Positions 7,884 to 19,817 of a stretch of 64,000 bases of DNA are shown here, piece after piece (the first letter of the stretch is position 1; each line of letters starts with the position of its first letter). Both the position numbers and the translations under genes were made by a program. The notes below the pieces were generated by a model. That model worked only from the letters and a program-made list of their open reading frames with translations, did no database searches and was not told where the DNA came from. This DNA comes from Virgibacillus sp. 7505 (lineage in GTDB: Bacteria > Bacillota > Bacilli > Bacillales > Amphibacillaceae), in NCBI RefSeq assembly GCF_002272135.1, contig NZ_NPBF01000033.1:62001-126000 (forward strand), given 5' to 3'.

Positions 7884-9275
7884 TCATTTTTCTATTTCCT
7901 GAAATGCTTCCAAAAGTAAATCACGGAGCATCTCCGGCATGAAATATGTCTTGCCTTCTGCTTGCTTTATATTGGGCAGCAAGCTGCCGAAAGTAAAGGT
8001 ATCCGCCATTGCGGTTAAATAAAGCTTGGCAGGATCAAGCGGCTTACCGTGTATCTTTATGTTTACAGCCACTGGTATTGCTTCTGTTCCTGTAATGTCG
8101 AACGTCAGTCCGCTGTAAATCATCTTTCCGATGACCTTCCCACGGAAGCCGAATCCTTTAAGAGGGAATGAAACAAAATCAGGCTGCAATGCAGCATTTA
8201 CGATTTGCTCCAATGCTTCTCCAGTTAATGGAACTGTTGCCGGATTGATAGGATGTGGGCAGATCCGGTGAATATCCATATAAGAAACCGCCCCTGCCGG
8301 AAAGCTTTCCAGCAGCACCCCTGCGTTCAGAAAAGCAAGATCTGCCTTCGTCCATCTGCGCAGATAATCCGTCAACAGATCCATTGCACGAGAATCTTCA
8401 TAAGGAGCACAAGGCATCGGATCTGGCAGAACGACGGCAGGTCGATGCATTGCTTTTGCTGCATTTTCCGAATAAACAGCAACATGCTCCGCTGTTTCTG
8501 CGTCATCCTTCAAATCTGCCACAGGAATAGCCCTGGCTCGCTTGTCGATAATACATCCCTGTTCTGTGTCCCAAATGATCTCCACTTCTCCGAAATGAAA
8601 GCCCTGCTTGCCTGCAGTCGTAATCAGACATTGGTTCACATATTCTCCTTCATGAAGCAAATGATGCGTATGCCCGCCGACAATCACATCGATTTCCGGA
8701 AAAGCAGAAGCTATGTCCCTGTCTGCATAAATTCCGAGGTGGGAAAGCAAAACAACCACATCGCAAGAAGAGCGAAGCGGGGCAATTTCACGCTTCAGAA
8801 CTTCCATCGGGTCCTGGACGTTCCAGCCGATTAGATTATAGAAATCCGGAAACGGCGCTGTCAGTCCGATCATACCTACTTTTACACCGCCAGCTGTTTC
8901 GACCACCCAGGACGACTCCATCCAGCTCGGATCCCTCTCGGACTGTGAATGAAGGTTTGCGACTGCAACACGGAATTCCGCTTCATCGTACAAATGATAA
9001 AGGTCACCATAATCTAGTGTGATTCCTTCATTATTGCCGATTGTTGCGAAATCATAGCCTGCTTCGTTCAGCAGGCTGATATTCGCCTTGCCTCGGAATG
9101 CTTCTGCAATCGGACGTGAGCGATCGACATGATCGCCGATATCAATCAGCCAGCACGTCTCGCCCGCTTCCTTCAGCTTTTGTTTATTTTCCTTCAGATA
9201 GCCGACAATCTTCGGCCAGTTCTCGAAATAGCTATGCAAATCATTTGTGTAGTTGATAGTCAGCTTTTCCTGCAT
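7884..9275 (-). CDS. yunD: YunD-like 5'-nucleotidase/metallophosphoesterase family protein
   Basis: 463 residues with the bimetallic phosphoesterase motifs NYTNDLHSYF (D and H near residues 11-13), LIDIGDHVDRS, ATIGNNEG, LLSHLG and VIVGGHTHHLL, then a C-terminal 5'-nucleotidase domain (GVLLESFPAGAVSYMDIHRICPHPINPATVPL). Family members hydrolyse nucleotides, UDP-sugars or cyclic nucleotides. There is no signal peptide, so it is probably cytoplasmic, unlike most 5'-nucleotidases of this class. It is transcribed just after the TSUP permease gene. Confidence 0.85.
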   Translation of the reverse strand: MQEKLTINYTNDLHSYFENWPKIVGYLKENKQKLKEAGETCWLIDIGDHVDRSRPIAEAFRGKANISLLNEAGYDFATIGNNEGITLDYGDLYHLYDEAEFRVAVANLHSQSERDPSWMESSWVVETAGGVKVGMIGLTAPFPDFYNLIGWNVQDPMEVLKREIAPLRSSCDVVVLLSHLGIYADRDIASAFPEIDVIVGGHTHHLLHEGEYVNQCLITTAGKQGFHFGEVEIIWDTEQGCIIDKRARAIPVADLKDDAETAEHVAVYSENAAKAMHRPAVVLPDPMPCAPYEDSRAMDLLTDYLRRWTKADLAFLNAGVLLESFPAGAVSYMDIHRICPHPINPATVPLTGEALEQIVNAALQPDFVSFPLKGFGFRGKVIGKMIYSGLTFDITGTEAIPVAVNIKIHGKPLDPAKLYLTAMADTFTFGSLLPNIKQAEGKTYFMPEMLRDLLLEAFQEIEK

Positions 9276-9289
9276 CCTTCTCTACTCCT

Positions 9290-10105
9290 TTATGACGACA
9301 AACCGTCCCAAATCAAACGGACAGCAACTAATACGAGCATGATACGCAATATCCAAACGACAGTATTTCCTTTCAGCATCTGGTTAATCCTCGCACCGAG
9401 GAACCCACCAATAATCGCACCTGGAATAAAGGCCCATACAACGTTCCATTCCACATGTCCAAGTGAAATATGCATAACGGTACTGACGATACTGAGGAAA
9501 AATACCATTAGCATACTTGTGGCAACAGCAACATGTGCTGGAAAACCGAACATAAGGATCATGGCAGGCACCATGAAACTTCCCCCGCCAATTCCGAACA
9601 TACCAGAAAGCAGTCCGACGAACAAAGACAGCACAAATGCCGCCATGAATCGGAAGCTATATGTATAAGTGGTCCCGTCAATCTCTTTTGTAACGATGAT
9701 TCCTTTTGGATTAATCACTTCACGTTCCTTACGTTTTACGAAGAACATAAAGAAAACAAGCAGTACAAGTATGCCAAAGTATAACGAAAAACCATCACCC
9801 GAGATAAAACGATTCAGGAATGAACCAAGAATAGCTCCTGGCAATCCTCCTGCCAGGAAAATGAGTCCGCTTTTGTAATCAACCCGTCCGCTTTTCATAT
9901 ATGTCAGCGTAGAAGTCAGGCCAGTAAAGATCATAAAGATGACAGACACACCAACGATTGCTTGTGGTGTAGCCCAGCTGAATTCATCCCAGAAGTTGCT
10001 CAAGATCAGCAGCGACGGTACGAGGATGATTCCTCCTCCCAAACCTACCAAACTGCCAAGCGCGGCTGCAAGGAGCCCTATTAGTAAACTTACGGCAAAA
10101 ACCAT
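9290..10105 (-). CDS. yunE: TSUP/TauE-SafE family membrane transporter (YunE-like)
   Basis: 271 residues from ATG 10105 (GGAAGGG upstream). About eight transmembrane segments arranged as two repeats, each with a glycine-rich GLGGGIILVPSLL or GIGGGSFMVPAMI motif, which defines the TSUP family of sulfite, sulfonate or organic-acid carriers. The substrate is not known. It ends 14 nt before yunD and is likely cotranscribed with yunD and yunC. In B. subtilis two halves/paralogues (yunE, yunF) occupy this place. Confidence 0.82.
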   Translation of the reverse strand: MVFAVSLLIGLLAAALGSLVGLGGGIILVPSLLILSNFWDEFSWATPQAIVGVSVIFMIFTGLTSTLTYMKSGRVDYKSGLIFLAGGLPGAILGSFLNRFISGDGFSLYFGILVLLVFFMFFVKRKEREVINPKGIIVTKEIDGTTYTYSFRFMAAFVLSLFVGLLSGMFGIGGGSFMVPAMILMFGFPAHVAVATSMLMVFFLSIVSTVMHISLGHVEWNVVWAFIPGAIIGGFLGARINQMLKGNTVVWILRIMLVLVAVRLIWDGLSS

Positions 10106-10180
10106 GTGTATCCCTTCCATCTTTTCAACTGTAATAAAAAAGTATGACTGCATACAGCAGTCATACCATTATAACAGAAA

Positions 10181-10969
10181 TCATTTGTATTTGACCGACC
10201 CGCCGTTCACCGGGAATTCTGCTCCAGTGACATAGGTCGCTTTGTCAGAAGCCAAGAAGACAATCACATTGGCAATCTCCTCAGGCTTGCCTATCTCCCC
10301 GCGAGGGATCTGACGGACTTCCTTCGCGAAGTAGCTGACTGCTTCCTCGCCTTCTTTATCGAACATATCGCTTAGCATATCGACCATGCCGCCCGGTTTG
10401 TTCCACATCGTTGTTCGTGTCGGACCAGGGGATACGACATTCACTCGAATCTCTCCGCCAAATTCATCAGACAAGGCTTGAGTCAAATTCAGGATAGCTG
10501 CTTTACTGCCGCTATAATCAATTGCAAACGAATCAGGTACATGGCCGCTCTCTGACGCAACATTGATGATGCTTGCACCCGGCTGTTTCTTCAGTTCTGG
10601 AATGGCTGCTTTCGTTAATGCTACTACAGCAAATAAATTCGTTTCGAAAGTCTCTCGCCAAATATCCAATGTTACATCCATGAAACTATCTTTATAGGTA
10701 GCAATCCCCGCAACATTCGCTAGGATATCCAGCTTTCCGAAATGAGAAACAGCCGCCTCGACCACTTTGTCAGCAGCTCCTTCATCTGTCAGATCCAGCT
10801 CCAGTGGCAGAAAGGAAGAACGATCTGCAATATCCTGCACATCATTCAACGTTAAGCTGACACCGACAACCTTTGCTCCCTCATTCAGGAAGGCTTTCAC
10901 TGTCTCCAATCCGATACCGTCATTGGCCCCAGTCACGATTGCTACTTTGCCATCTAAATTGTAACTCAT
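10181..10969 (-). CDS. Short-chain dehydrogenase/reductase
   Basis: 262 residues of the classical SDR family. It has TGANDGIG at 13-20 (cofactor glycines), LANVAGIA, INVASES with the catalytic Ser, and YSGSKAAI with the catalytic Tyr and Lys. The C-terminal NVIVFLASDKATYVTGAEFPVNGG is typical of NAD(P)-dependent oxidoreductases of the FabG-like branch. Substrate unknown. ATG 10969 is 9 nt after AAGGAG; the ATG three codons earlier overlaps that site and is not used. Confidence 0.85.
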   Translation of the reverse strand: MSYNLDGKVAIVTGANDGIGLETVKAFLNEGAKVVGVSLTLNDVQDIADRSSFLPLELDLTDEGAADKVVEAAVSHFGKLDILANVAGIATYKDSFMDVTLDIWRETFETNLFAVVALTKAAIPELKKQPGASIINVASESGHVPDSFAIDYSGSKAAILNLTQALSDEFGGEIRVNVVSPGPTRTTMWNKPGGMVDMLSDMFDKEGEEAVSYFAKEVRQIPRGEIGKPEEIANVIVFLASDKATYVTGAEFPVNGGSVKYK

Positions 10970-11074
10970 GGACTTCATCTCCTTCGTTTCTTCACATAAA
11001 GGAAATGTTCCCAGAGGTTGTTACTGTCAAACATTATACCTCTCGCTTTACTAAGCACAGTTTGCCATATAATT

Positions 11075-11920
11075 TTATGTGTTCTTTCCCTTGAACTGCT
11101 TCAGTGTCGCTACTATAAGAAAGCTGACAATTACTAATAATAGCCATGAGCTCACCTTGCCTAAATGAACAAGGCTCCATGCTTCCGTTTGGTTCGGATA
11201 TTCCCAAGCTCCAAAGAACGTAGCAATATTTTCGGCTATCCAAATAAAAAAGCCGATAAGTACAAAAGAAAGCGCAAGCGGCATACGGTAACGAATACCA
11301 CCAACCTCGTAAGTAACCCATGCTCGCCAAAAGACGAGGAGTACCAGTCCAGATAGGATCCATCGAATATCAATCCAGAAATGATGCAGAAAGAAATTCA
11401 AGTAAATCGCAGCTGTAAGAGGAACGACAATAAGATACGGCGGCCACTTCACGAGATCGACTTTTAACCTTCTCCATGCTTGGCAAAGGTAACTCGCAAC
11501 ACTTGCGTACATGAAGCCGCTATACAAAGGAACGCCGAAGATTTTGAAATAGCCTTCTTCTGGATAAGACCAGGAACCCATATGTACCTTGAATAGCTCA
11601 AGCGCAAGACCAATAAAGTGGAACACCGTAATCACCTTTAGTTCATCCCGTGTTTCAAGTCCTGAACGCAGCATCAGCCACTGCATCAAAAGGCAGATGA
11701 TAAGCAGCCAGTCATATCGCGGCAGAAACGGGAGCGGAATAACTTGAGTCAAAGCTAAAGAAGCAAAGATAACGACAGGAAACAAACAGGATAAAGCCTG
11801 CTCCCACCCAAAACGAACAAGCTGCGTCAATGCTCCCAGCATTCTCGATGCTAACGTTCTCTTTTGGAATGCGGGTAGTTCCTGTCCTGCATAGTAAGTT
11901 ATGTTTCGATTTCTATACAT
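11075..11920 (-). CDS. DUF817 family integral membrane protein
   Basis: 281 residues with about eight hydrophobic segments and the aromatic-rich DUF817 signature HMGSWSYPEEGYFKIFGVPLYSGFMYASVASYLCQAW, repeated in part near the C terminus as NIATFFGAWEYPNQ. B. subtilis YoaT is a member. Function unknown. GGAGGG precedes two ATG codons; the one at 11920 has normal 8-nt spacing. Confidence 0.8.
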   Translation of the reverse strand: MYRNRNITYYAGQELPAFQKRTLASRMLGALTQLVRFGWEQALSCLFPVVIFASLALTQVIPLPFLPRYDWLLIICLLMQWLMLRSGLETRDELKVITVFHFIGLALELFKVHMGSWSYPEEGYFKIFGVPLYSGFMYASVASYLCQAWRRLKVDLVKWPPYLIVVPLTAAIYLNFFLHHFWIDIRWILSGLVLLVFWRAWVTYEVGGIRYRMPLALSFVLIGFFIWIAENIATFFGAWEYPNQTEAWSLVHLGKVSSWLLLVIVSFLIVATLKQFKGKNT

Positions 11921-11971
11921 AGCCATATCCCTCCGGTACTTTCTTCGGCTTGCCACATGGCTGCTAATTCG

Positions 11972-12184
11972 TTATTCTTCATCACTTCGGTATTCCAGGA
12001 TATCTCCAGGCTGACAATCCAAAGCCTTGCAAATAGCATCTAGCGTTGATACTCGTATCGCCTTTGCTTTTCCGTTTTTCAAAATGGACAGATTCGCCAT
12101 TGTAATTCCGACCTTCTCTGAAAGTTCTGTAACACTCATTTTTCTTTTAGCGAGCATTACATCAATATTTATAATTATCGCCAT
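11972..12184 (-). CDS. Small XRE-family transcriptional regulator (YozG-like)
   Basis: 70 residues forming one helix-turn-helix of the XRE/Cro type: DVMLAKRKMSVTELSEKVGITMANLSILKNGKAKAIRVSTLDAICKAL, ending CQPGDILEY. Starts at ATG 12184 (GAGGTG, 6-nt spacing). It lies 10 nt downstream of the DUF2975 gene. This DUF2975-plus-XRE pair is common in Firmicutes, and the regulator presumably controls its own operon. Confidence 0.87.
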   Translation of the reverse strand: MAIIINIDVMLAKRKMSVTELSEKVGITMANLSILKNGKAKAIRVSTLDAICKALDCQPGDILEYRSDEE

Positions 12185-12194
12185 GTTGTTCACC

Positions 12195-12674
12195 TCAGAC
12201 CGTTAAGTCATTTTCTGATTTAATATCAATGGCATTTTTCAGCAGTTTTTGCAGGACAGCAGCAAAAATTGCAACTACCAACGGCGCGAAGATAAGCGCC
12301 ATTCCTACCAAAATAAGTCCTGGAGCATCGTCTCTCTCGGCAACGACATAAATTAGCGGCAGAAGTATTACGTAAACAATACTTATAGTTATAGCGCAGA
12401 GTTTAATATTCTTTAATGCCTTGACAGACAAATCGGAAAAAGCTACATTTTTGTCAATATAACCAAGCAGGCGAAAAGACTGATAAAGAGCTAGGAAATA
12501 TGCCAATGCTGTTACATACAATCCAACCAAAGCAGGATATTTTAAAAATTCCACTTCCGGATAATAATCTGCCGAACCAAAAGCTATATTTGGAATCGCA
12601 AAAATACATAATGCAAGAACCGGCAAAGCCATTAGAAAGACAGCTAGCTTTAAGAAGAGTGTTTCTCGTTTCAT
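12195..12674 (-). CDS. DUF2975 family membrane protein
   Basis: 159 residues with four predicted transmembrane segments (about residues 8-30, 50-70, 92-115, 125-148), as usual for DUF2975. Partner of the XRE regulator that follows. The pair may work as a membrane sensor/sequestering protein with a repressor, which is inference. Starts at ATG 12674 after AGAGGTG. Confidence 0.82.
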   Translation of the reverse strand: MKRETLFLKLAVFLMALPVLALCIFAIPNIAFGSADYYPEVEFLKYPALVGLYVTALAYFLALYQSFRLLGYIDKNVAFSDLSVKALKNIKLCAITISIVYVILLPLIYVVAERDDAPGLILVGMALIFAPLVVAIFAAVLQKLLKNAIDIKSENDLTV

Positions 12675-12820
12675 TATAAGCACCTCTCTTGATTTTCTTA
12701 ATTACGATCTTAATATATTATTTATCGTTTTACAATAAATAATTATTCAAAAACGAAAATTATATGTTGAATCTAATAAATGATACTCTTATCTTCTCGA
12801 AGAATCAATTTTACACAACA

Positions 12821-12852
12821 AAAAAAGACGAACTCCAAGAGTTCGTCTTTTT
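12821..12852 (-). terminator. Terminator of the suf operon
   Basis: AAAAAGACGAACTC pairs with GAGTTCGTCTTTTT around a 3-nt loop, 20 nt past the sufB stop on the minus strand; symmetrical, so it could act in both directions. Confidence 0.88.
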
Positions 12853-12871
12853 CATATTAATAGGAAAGCTA

Positions 12872-14269
12872 TTAACCGATGGAACCTTCCATTTCGAATT
12901 TGATCAGACGGTTCATTTCAACGGCATATTCCATTGGAAGTTCTTTCGTGAATGGCTCGATGAAGCCCATTACGATCATTTCAGTTGCTTCTTCTTGAGA
13001 GATACCACGGCTCATCAAGTAGAACAATTGCTCTTCGGATACTTTGGAAACTTTCGCTTCGTGCTCCAAAGAGATGTTCTCGTTGAAGATCTCGTTGTAA
13101 GGAATCGTATCGGAAGTGGATTTGTTATCCAGGATCAGCGTATCACACTCGATGTTGGAGCGAGCGCCGTCTGCTTTCTTACCGAAGTGAACGATTCCGC
13201 GATACGTTACTTTACCACCTTGTTTAGAGATGGATTTAGAAACGATCGTAGAAGAAGTATTTGGTGCCAAGTGAAGCATTTTCGCACCAGCATCCTGATG
13301 CTGTCCTTTACCTGCAAGTGCGATGGACAATGTCATACCGCGTGCGCCTTCCCCTTTAAGGATGACAGCTGGGTATTTCATTGTAAGCTTGGAACCGATG
13401 TTACCATCGATCCATTCCATCGTACCGTTAGCATCTACTGTCGCGCGTTTTGTAACCAGGTTATAGACGTTGTTCGCCCAGTTCTGGATTGTTGTATAAC
13501 GGCAGTAAGCATCTTTTGCAACGAAGATCTCAACTACTGCACTGTGCAGGGAGTTCGTTGTGTATACAGGAGCTGTACAGCCCTCTACGTAATGTACAGA
13601 AGCACCTTCATCAACGATGATTAGTGTACGCTCGAACTGACCCATGTTTTCAGAGTTGATTCGGAAATATGCTTGCAGCGGAGTATCAGTCTTAACGCCC
13701 TTCGGTACATAGATGAAGGAACCGCCGGACCATACTGCCGAGTTCAAAGCTGCGAATTTATTATCGGAAGGCGGAATAAGCTTACCGAAGTATTCGCGGA
13801 ACAAGTCTTCATTTTCTTTAAGGGCAGTATCTGTATCCTTGAAGATGATACCCATTTCTTCTAGGTCTTCTTTTAGGTTATGGTAAACAACCTCGGATTC
13901 GTACTGTGCCGAAACACCAGCAAGGTATTTCTGTTCAGCTTCCGGAATACCTAGCTTATCGAATGTGTTCTTGATTTCTTCCGGTACCTCATCCCAAGAA
14001 CGCTCAGAACGCTCAGATGGTTTCACGTAGTAAGTGATTTCATCGAAGTCAAGCTCAGCAAGGTCTCCACCCCACTGCGGCATTGGTTTCTTATAGAATT
14101 GCTCCAAGGATTTAAGACGGAAGTCCAGCATCCATTGTGGTTCTTCTTTCAATTTAGAGATTTCTTCAACGATTCTAGGTGTAAGGCCTTTTTCCGTACG
14201 GAAAATGGATACATCACGATCACTGAAGCCATACCGGTAATCTCCAATTTCAGGCGCTTTTTTAGCCAT
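12872..14269 (-). CDS. sufB: Fe-S cluster assembly scaffold SufB
   Basis: 465 residues, full length. SufB receives sulfur and iron and builds nascent [4Fe-4S] clusters within SufBC2D. Recognised by the long N-terminal helical part ([20 protein letters not shown]), the beta-helix core with [20 protein letters not shown] and [26 protein letters not shown], and the C-terminal SFUF region [26 protein letters not shown]. Conserved Cys residues are present, including CTAP and SNIECDTLI. Last gene of sufCDSUB, followed by the terminator. Confidence 0.97.
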   Translation of the reverse strand: MAKKAPEIGDYRYGFSDRDVSIFRTEKGLTPRIVEEISKLKEEPQWMLDFRLKSLEQFYKKPMPQWGGDLAELDFDEITYYVKPSERSERSWDEVPEEIKNTFDKLGIPEAEQKYLAGVSAQYESEVVYHNLKEDLEEMGIIFKDTDTALKENEDLFREYFGKLIPPSDNKFAALNSAVWSGGSFIYVPKGVKTDTPLQAYFRINSENMGQFERTLIIVDEGASVHYVEGCTAPVYTTNSLHSAVVEIFVAKDAYCRYTTIQNWANNVYNLVTKRATVDANGTMEWIDGNIGSKLTMKYPAVILKGEGARGMTLSIALAGKGQHQDAGAKMLHLAPNTSSTIVSKSISKQGGKVTYRGIVHFGKKADGARSNIECDTLILDNKSTSDTIPYNEIFNENISLEHEAKVSKVSEEQLFYLMSRGISQEEATEMIVMGFIEPFTKELPMEYAVEMNRLIKFEMEGSIG

Positions 14270-14321
14270 GGTAAAACCTCCTTATAGGATTACATCTATT
14301 TCACACGACAGTGTTCACGTT

Positions 14322-17276
<2,955 letters not shown>

Positions 17277-17293
17277 AAGATCCCTCCTCCAGT

Positions 17294-18073
17294 TTACGCG
17301 TTAATTGTTTCGTCTTCGATGTTAAGCTCTTGTTTGATCCAATCGTAACCTTCTGCTTCCAAACGCTGGGAAAGCTCGGATCCGCCGGATTTCACAACAC
17401 GGCCTTGCATCATAACGTGTACGAAATCAGGCTCGATGTAGTTTAGCAAACGCTGGTAGTGGGTAATAATTAGGCAACCGAAGTTTTCGTCGCGCAGTTT
17501 GTTGATACCTTTTGCAACAACTTTCAGCGCATCGATATCCAGACCGGAATCGATCTCGTCAAGGATACCGATTTCAGCTTTCATCATAAGAAGCTGAAGG
17601 ATTTCATTACGTTTTTTCTCCCCGCCGGAGAAACCTTCATTCAAGTAACGCTGTGCCATGTTCTTATCCATTTCAAGGAAGTCCATCGCTTCGTCCATCT
17701 CTTTGATGAATTTCATCAATGGAATCTCGTCGCCTTCTTCACGGCGAGCGTTGATGGAAGAACGAAGGAAGTCAGAGTTTGTTACACCGCTGATTTCACT
17801 TGGATACTGCATTGCAAGGAACAGACCCGCACGAGCACGCTCGTCCACTTCCATTTCCAAAACATCTTCCCCGTCCAAAGTGATGCTTCCGCTAGTCACT
17901 TCGTATTTAGGATGTCCCATGATCGCGGATGCCAATGTAGATTTACCAGTACCATTCGGTCCCATTACTGCATGGAATTCTCCGCTCTTTATCGTAAGGT
18001 TTACACCTTTTAGAATTTCCTTATCTTCAATCGAAACATGTAGGTCTTTGATTTCTAAAACTGAACCTGCCAT
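17294..18073 (-). CDS. sufC: SufC ATPase
   Basis: 259 residues, ABC-type ATPase that drives conformational change in SufBCD. Walker A GPNGTGKST near residue 38, signature FSGGEKKRNEILQ, Walker B ILDEIDSGLD, and a switch histidine in IITHYQRLL. No membrane domain, as expected. First gene of the operon, preceded by a sigma-A-like promoter. Confidence 0.97.
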   Translation of the reverse strand: MAGSVLEIKDLHVSIEDKEILKGVNLTIKSGEFHAVMGPNGTGKSTLASAIMGHPKYEVTSGSITLDGEDVLEMEVDERARAGLFLAMQYPSEISGVTNSDFLRSSINARREEGDEIPLMKFIKEMDEAMDFLEMDKNMAQRYLNEGFSGGEKKRNEILQLLMMKAEIGILDEIDSGLDIDALKVVAKGINKLRDENFGCLIITHYQRLLNYIEPDFVHVMMQGRVVKSGGSELSQRLEAEGYDWIKQELNIEDETINA

Positions 18074-18111
18074 TTATAAACCCTCCGATAGCTGCTATTT
18101 TATAAGTTTCG

Positions 18112-18139
18112 ATAATACGTTATTTAAACACATTATCAA
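18112..18139 (-). promoter_or_regulatory. Sigma-A-like promoter of the suf operon
   Basis: On the minus strand TTGATA (18139-18134), a 16-nt spacer and TATTAT (18117-18112) lie about 40 nt before the sufC ATG. A partly Fur-like AT-rich stretch (AATGAGAATAAATTGATAATG) overlaps the -35 region, but the match is weak. Confidence 0.55.
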
Positions 18140-18253
18140 TTTATTCTCATTACAATCTTAAAGCATTATTCGACCATTATCAACTTTTTTACTAGATAAA
18201 AACACAGTTTTAACATGATCTTCTCCTATTGTATCACACATCCATTTCAACCC

Positions 18254-18289
18254 AAAAAAATAGCCTCTGCTGAGAATTCCAGCAAAGGC
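18254..18289 (-). terminator. Terminator of metNPQ
   Basis: Minus-strand arms GCCTTTGCT and AGCAGAGGC with a 9-nt loop, then TA and a run of seven T, 16 nt past the metQ stop. Confidence 0.75.
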
Positions 18290-18305
18290 ATGAGAATAGT
18301 ATTTC

Positions 18306-19133
18306 TTATTTATCGACAGGAAGAATCGCTCCGTCATAATTGTCTTCGATGAACTGTTTGATTTCATCGGAATGAAGGACATCCATCAATTTTTTCAATG
18401 CTTCGTTATCTTTATCTTCTGCACGTGCCGCCACGATGTTGCCGTATGGAGAATCTGTACCTTCAAGGATCAATGCGTCTTCAGAAGGCGTAAGACCTGC
18501 TTGCAATGCATAGTTCGTGTTGATGACAACTAGCGCATCTTCTTCTGATTCATACGTATCCGGAAGGAAAGCGGGGTCAACATCCATGCTGAATTTCAGG
18601 TTTTTCGGGTTATCACCAATATCATCCAAAGTAGCATCTACAGGTTCTACACCATCTTTGATCGTGATAAGACCAGCCTCTTGGAAAATAGATAGGATAC
18701 GGCCTTGCTCTGCTACGTTACGACCCATGATTACTTCTGTACCATCTTTAATATCATCGACATTCTTGATATTTTTGGAATACACGCCCATAGGCTCCAA
18801 GTGAACAGCTCCAAGGCTGATCAGGTCATAGCCAGTATCTGCGTTTGAAGTTTCTAGGTAAGGGATGTGCTGGAAGTAGTTCGCATCCAAGTCGCCGCTT
18901 GCCAAGTCGTCGTTCGGAAGTACATAATCCTGATATTCTTCAATCTCAAGATTGACTCCCTCTTTTTCAAGGATAGGCTGCGCTTCTTTAAGAATCTCTG
19001 CGTGAGGTGTGCTGGAAGCACCAACTTTGATTGTTGTTGTTTCTTCGTCGCCCGAGCCGCTGCCAGATGAACCGCAAGCTGCCAGGAAGATCATGAAAGC
19101 TGCTGATAGAATAACTAATAATGCCTTTTTCAA
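18306..19133 (-). CDS. metQ: Methionine ABC transporter lipoprotein MetQ
   Basis: 275-residue NlpA-family substrate-binding protein. Lipobox FLAAC with the modified Cys at residue 20, then a Gly/Ser linker and the mature domain starting TIKVGASSTPHAEIL. Characteristic segments are NYFQHIPYLE and ALVVINTNYALQAGL. It captures methionine outside the membrane for MetP. Third gene of metN-metP-metQ, under the SAM-I riboswitch. Confidence 0.95.
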   Translation of the reverse strand: MKKALLVILSAAFMIFLAACGSSGSGSGDEETTTIKVGASSTPHAEILKEAQPILEKEGVNLEIEEYQDYVLPNDDLASGDLDANYFQHIPYLETSNADTGYDLISLGAVHLEPMGVYSKNIKNVDDIKDGTEVIMGRNVAEQGRILSIFQEAGLITIKDGVEPVDATLDDIGDNPKNLKFSMDVDPAFLPDTYESEEDALVVINTNYALQAGLTPSEDALILEGTDSPYGNIVAARAEDKDNEALKKLMDVLHSDEIKQFIEDNYDGAILPVDK

Positions 19134-19148
19134 ATGAATCCCTCTCCT

Positions 19149-19817
19149 TTATCGTTTATCTAGTTTATTTGAAATCAAGTCTCCAATGAATTGGAAGACG
19201 AATACAACAATAACGATTAATAGCGTACAGATAAATACAACATCAAACTGACGTCTCTGGAAGCCATAGAAGTAAGCAAAGTCGCCTAATCCTCCTGCTC
19301 CGATAACACCTGCTACCGCTGTGGATCCAATCAGCGCAATTGCTGTTACTGTAAGACCAGAAACAAGGGCTGGCATGGATTCTCTCAGCAGTACTTTGAA
19401 CATAATCGTACTGTTCTTCGCACCCATTGCCTTCGCGGCTTCCACTACCCCGTTGTCCACTTCCTTCAATGCAATCTCGACTAACCGTGCATAGAAAGGC
19501 GCTGATCCAATGATTAGCGCGGGCAATGCTGCCTCTGGACCACGGATGGTGCCGACTACAAAATCGGTGAAAGGGAACAGAAGTAATATCAGGATGATAA
19601 AAGGTATCGCCCTGAATATGTTGACGACAGCTGCTACAACTCCATAGACAACTTTATTTTCCCACAGCTTCCCTTTACTAGTCAGGTAAAGCAAAAGACC
19701 AAGGATGATACCAATGAGGAATGTACCAATCAAAGAAAGGATCGTCATATAGAATGTCTCATAGATGGCTGTATTCAAATCTGCAATATCTACATTCGGG
19801 AACCACTTCTCAAACAA
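19149..19817 (-). CDS. metP: Methionine ABC transporter permease MetP (MetI)
   Basis: 222 residues with five or so transmembrane segments and the cytoplasmic EAA loop VEAAKAMGAKNSTIMFKVLLRESMPALVSG, which docks on MetN. The ending GLGDFAYFYGFQRRQFDV is typical of D-methionine-type permeases. Its start overlaps the metN end by 8 nt. Confidence 0.95.
   Translation of the reverse strand: MFEKWFPNVDIADLNTAIYETFYMTILSLIGTFLIGIILGLLLYLTSKGKLWENKVVYGVVAAVVNIFRAIPFIILILLLFPFTDFVVGTIRGPEAALPALIIGSAPFYARLVEIALKEVDNGVVEAAKAMGAKNSTIMFKVLLRESMPALVSGLTVTAIALIGSTAVAGVIGAGGLGDFAYFYGFQRRQFDVVFICTLLIVIVVFVFQFIGDLISNKLDKR

Noticed and set aside
8253-8834. Open frame of 193 codons opposite yunD
   Set aside because: Lies inside the metallophosphoesterase gene, whose motifs are all on the other strand.
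12764-13624. Open frame of 286 codons on the plus strand opposite sufB
   Set aside because: Shadow of the highly conserved sufB gene; Cys/Phe/Arg-rich nonsense composition and no ribosome site.
18112-18160. Possible Fur box at the suf promoter
   Set aside because: Match to the 19-bp consensus is too poor to separate from AT-rich background.
18158-18382. Open frame of 74 codons overlapping the metQ 3' end
   Set aside because: Covers the metQ terminator and coding end in another frame; no start signal.
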